Source: Daphnia carinata (lineage: Eukaryota; Arthropoda; Branchiopoda; Diplostraca; Daphniidae). Taken from it: DNA of 64,000 bases. The DNA is taken from assembly GCF_022539665.2 (NCBI RefSeq), contig NC_081333.1, positions 2,418,001 to 2,482,000 of the forward strand. Reading direction: 5' to 3'. Positions within the stretch are counted from its first letter, which is position 1. The number at the start of each line of letters is the position of its first letter. The position numbers and the translations under genes were made by a program. The notes beneath the pieces were generated by a model, which saw only the letters and a list, made by a program, of their open reading frames with translations, was not told the origin of the DNA and made no database searches. Shown in pieces: positions 61,933 to 64,000 of the stretch.

Positions 61933-63329
61933 ATGAAGCGCTGGGTAAAAATGATTCGCTTCATTGGTGGCCTGTGTCTTGTAACACTTCTCGGTATTGC
62001 ATATGTTAGCTATCTCTGTCACAATTCACTGTGTTTGGCTCCAGAGCATTCTAGCCTCTCCCCCAGATATAGTGTTAGTTCCAGCAGTAGCAAGTCAGAA
62101 ATCCTATCATCACCTACCTCCATGGTTAAACCGATAAGTGGATTTCCCTCAAAAATCAACATTAAATCAGTTGCATTTGAAGAGGCTTATGATTTGGGCT
62201 TTGACATCACCAGTAGGGATGTTATAGTGTTTCTGCATATTCAAAAAACGGGTGGTACAACGTTTGGCCGGCATCTTGTCAAAGATCTGAATTTAGAGAA
62301 TCCTTGTAATTGCCCAAGTAAGCGCAAACGCTGTGATTGTTTCCGTCCCAACACCATCAATGAGCAGTGGCTATTCAGTCGGTATTCAACCGGTTGGAAG
62401 TGTGGCTTGCACGCAGACTGGACCGAGTTGACCGACTGCGTGGAGGGTGCGCTAGACGAGTACGAAGGATCTGCAAGAAAAAGAAGGTTGTGGCATTTAC
62501 TCGAAACTTCATTATTTTTCTTTTTCGATCTAATCTGAACTGGCATGTTTTTTTTAGATATTTTTTCATCACTGTTCTTCGTGATCCAATTCACCGGTAT
62601 CTGTCAGAATTCCGCCATGTTCAGAGAGGTGCCACTTGGAAAAGTGCCCGGCATTGGTGCGGTGGTCAGGAATTTACGAGTCTGCCTCACTGCTATAAGG
62701 TATTTTTGGTTGATTTTAAGGATAGGTAGTTTCCGAGAAAAATCAACTTTAGGACATTTTGTGACTAAAAGGGATCCAACTGGACTGGCGTTGAGTTGGA
62801 CGAGTTTATGAATTGTTCGTATAATCTGGCTCATAACCGGCAAACACGAATGCTGGCCGATCTGACACTGGCTGGCTGTTACACTGGCTACAATACGACA
62901 GCAGACCAACTGGAACGTGATAGAATCTTATTGCAAAGCGCCAAACAGAACTTAGCTAGTATGGCGTATTTTGGATTGACAGAAGAGCAGGCTGCTAGCC
63001 AATACATATTTGAGCGAACGTTCCATCTTGATTTTGCAAACCCATTTGACCAAGCAAATGCAACTTTATCAGCTCAGGCAATAGCCGAACTAACGCCAAT
63101 TCAGGTAAAAACTTCTTATTGGCTGTCAGCGTCTTTCAATACCGACAATTATTTACAGCTAGAACGAGTTCGCCAGCTCAACAGCCTTGACAACGAGCTA
63201 CTAGAATTCGCCCGGCAGCTGTTGCACGAGCGATTTAAGATGCTTAAACGACGGGACTCCCATTTTAGGAGGAACTGGCTTCGCGTTATCCATCCCCATA
63301 AGTCCGAGAGAACGACGGAAACTCATTAG
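61933..63329 (+). CDS. HS6ST: heparan-sulfate 6-O-sulfotransferase
   Basis: Four exons (61933-62486, 62558-62699, 62772-63104, 63159-63329) encode 399 residues. It is a type II Golgi protein: a short basic N-terminus, one membrane anchor (about residues 8-29, IRFIGGLCLVTLLGIAYVSYLC), a Ser-rich stem, then the sulfotransferase domain. The PAPS 5'-phosphosulfate loop is in FLHIQKTGGTTFGRHLV and the 3'-phosphate site in ITVLRDPIHRYLSEFRHVQRGATW. Further landmarks are GWKCGLHADWTEL, MLADLTLAGCYTGYN, ASMAYFGLTEEQAASQYIFERTF and LERVRQLNSLDNELLEFARQLLHERF. It transfers sulfate from PAPS to C6 of glucosamine in heparan sulfate, tuning FGF and other morphogen signalling. It is slightly shorter than most animal HS6STs. 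Confidence 0.95.
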
Positions 63330-64000
63330 TCTAAAACAAAAATCAGAAACACGGGAAATGTTGCCATCCTGCTATTTTATAAATTTTTTTTAAAGAAATT
63401 TTCACCGGTCTTTGCCTCTTGCACCTTTTTTTTATACTTTAGGATGCTTTTCTCTCAAGTCGTCTGTTTTTATATATATGTATATGTACCAACCGTCTAA
63501 TCTCTAATCACTACAGTGGTTTAGCTATTTTTAATTAAGATAAAAAGCTCACAGAATTTTAAGAGATGACGCATTTTGTCGTGAAATATAATCTGTCCTG
63601 TTATCTTGTGCTATTTTTTGTTTGTTAACCATCCTTGAGTCCTGCCATGCATGGCTTTTGATTGATCGATTGAGTTCACTTGTCCGATCCTTTCATATTA
63701 TCGCATCTGTTTGATTTTGTCATTTTATAAGAATTTTCTTACGTAAAAGAATCACCTTCTCTTCCAACCATGATCAATTAATCTCTTGACCATGTAGTCT
63801 CCTTGTTGAATCCTCTTCCTGCAACGTTTGCTTGTAATCCCAATCTCAGCCCTTTTGTAGCCTTCACAAGTCCCCAGCGATTTCTTTTCACACTTCAGTA
63901 CACTATGTTTTTTATAGCGCTTTAATTAGCACATCCTTTCAACATGCCTATTCATTGCTAGACGGTTTCTGCAATCCTTTTTCGGCACGGAAATGAAAAC
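63330..64000 (+). other. HS6ST 3'UTR and flank
   Basis: T-rich non-coding DNA after the TAG stop. No further gene start is recognised before the window edge. Confidence 0.5.

Overview
The window looks like nuclear DNA of a small-intron arthropod, most likely a cladoceran crustacean such as Daphnia. That assignment is an inference. It rests on GT-AG introns of about 55-90 bp in the compact genes, ordinary animal housekeeping genes (ESF1, NAA30, eL33/RpL35A, TRIP12, DNAAF10/WDR92, HS6ST), AT-rich spacers full of homopolymers and microsatellites, and lineage-expanded aldo-keto reductases. Exon boundaries were worked out by hand from splice consensus, reading phase and family similarity. In every multi-exon gene listed the phases close without conflict.

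Layout. (1) Positions 1 to about 24,900 are gene-poor. They hold the 5' part of one secreted or membrane LDLa-CUB protein on the minus strand, with introns up to 6.5 kb, which runs off the left edge. Between 11.4 and 24.9 kb I see only low-complexity, AT-rich DNA. (2) Positions 25.0-32.8 kb are a repeat island. It contains two tandem foldback elements, a 4.6-kb palindrome (26,037-30,661) whose arms carry mirrored, spliced and differently broken copies of an unknown gene, a GC-rich hairpin block nearly identical in both arms, and three tRNA-like sequences near its centre. A TTAA-flanked piggyBac-type MITE, a 30-copy tetranucleotide microsatellite and a GCGAAG-type minisatellite follow. (3) Positions 34.4-48.5 kb are a dense gene block: DNAAF10 (-), NAA30 (+), ESF1 (-), aldo-keto reductase A (-), calaxin-like EF-hand protein (+), aldo-keto reductase B (+) and RpL35A (-). 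(4) Positions 50.3-60.6 kb hold the HECT ubiquitin ligase TRIP12 (-) in 18 coding exons. (5) Positions 61.9-63.3 kb hold heparan-sulfate 6-O-sulfotransferase (+).

How genes relate. Three head-to-head pairs (DNAAF10/NAA30, aldo-keto reductase A/calaxin, TRIP12/HS6ST) probably share promoter regions. The two aldo-keto reductases are paralogues with matching intron positions and phases; they lie on opposite strands either side of calaxin, which points to a local inverted duplication. DNAAF10 (axonemal dynein pre-assembly) and calaxin (outer-arm dynein regulation) lie 8 kb apart. This is notable if the host is a branchiopod, because branchiopods are known for aflagellate sperm. The most unusual structure is the 4.6-kb palindrome and its contents.
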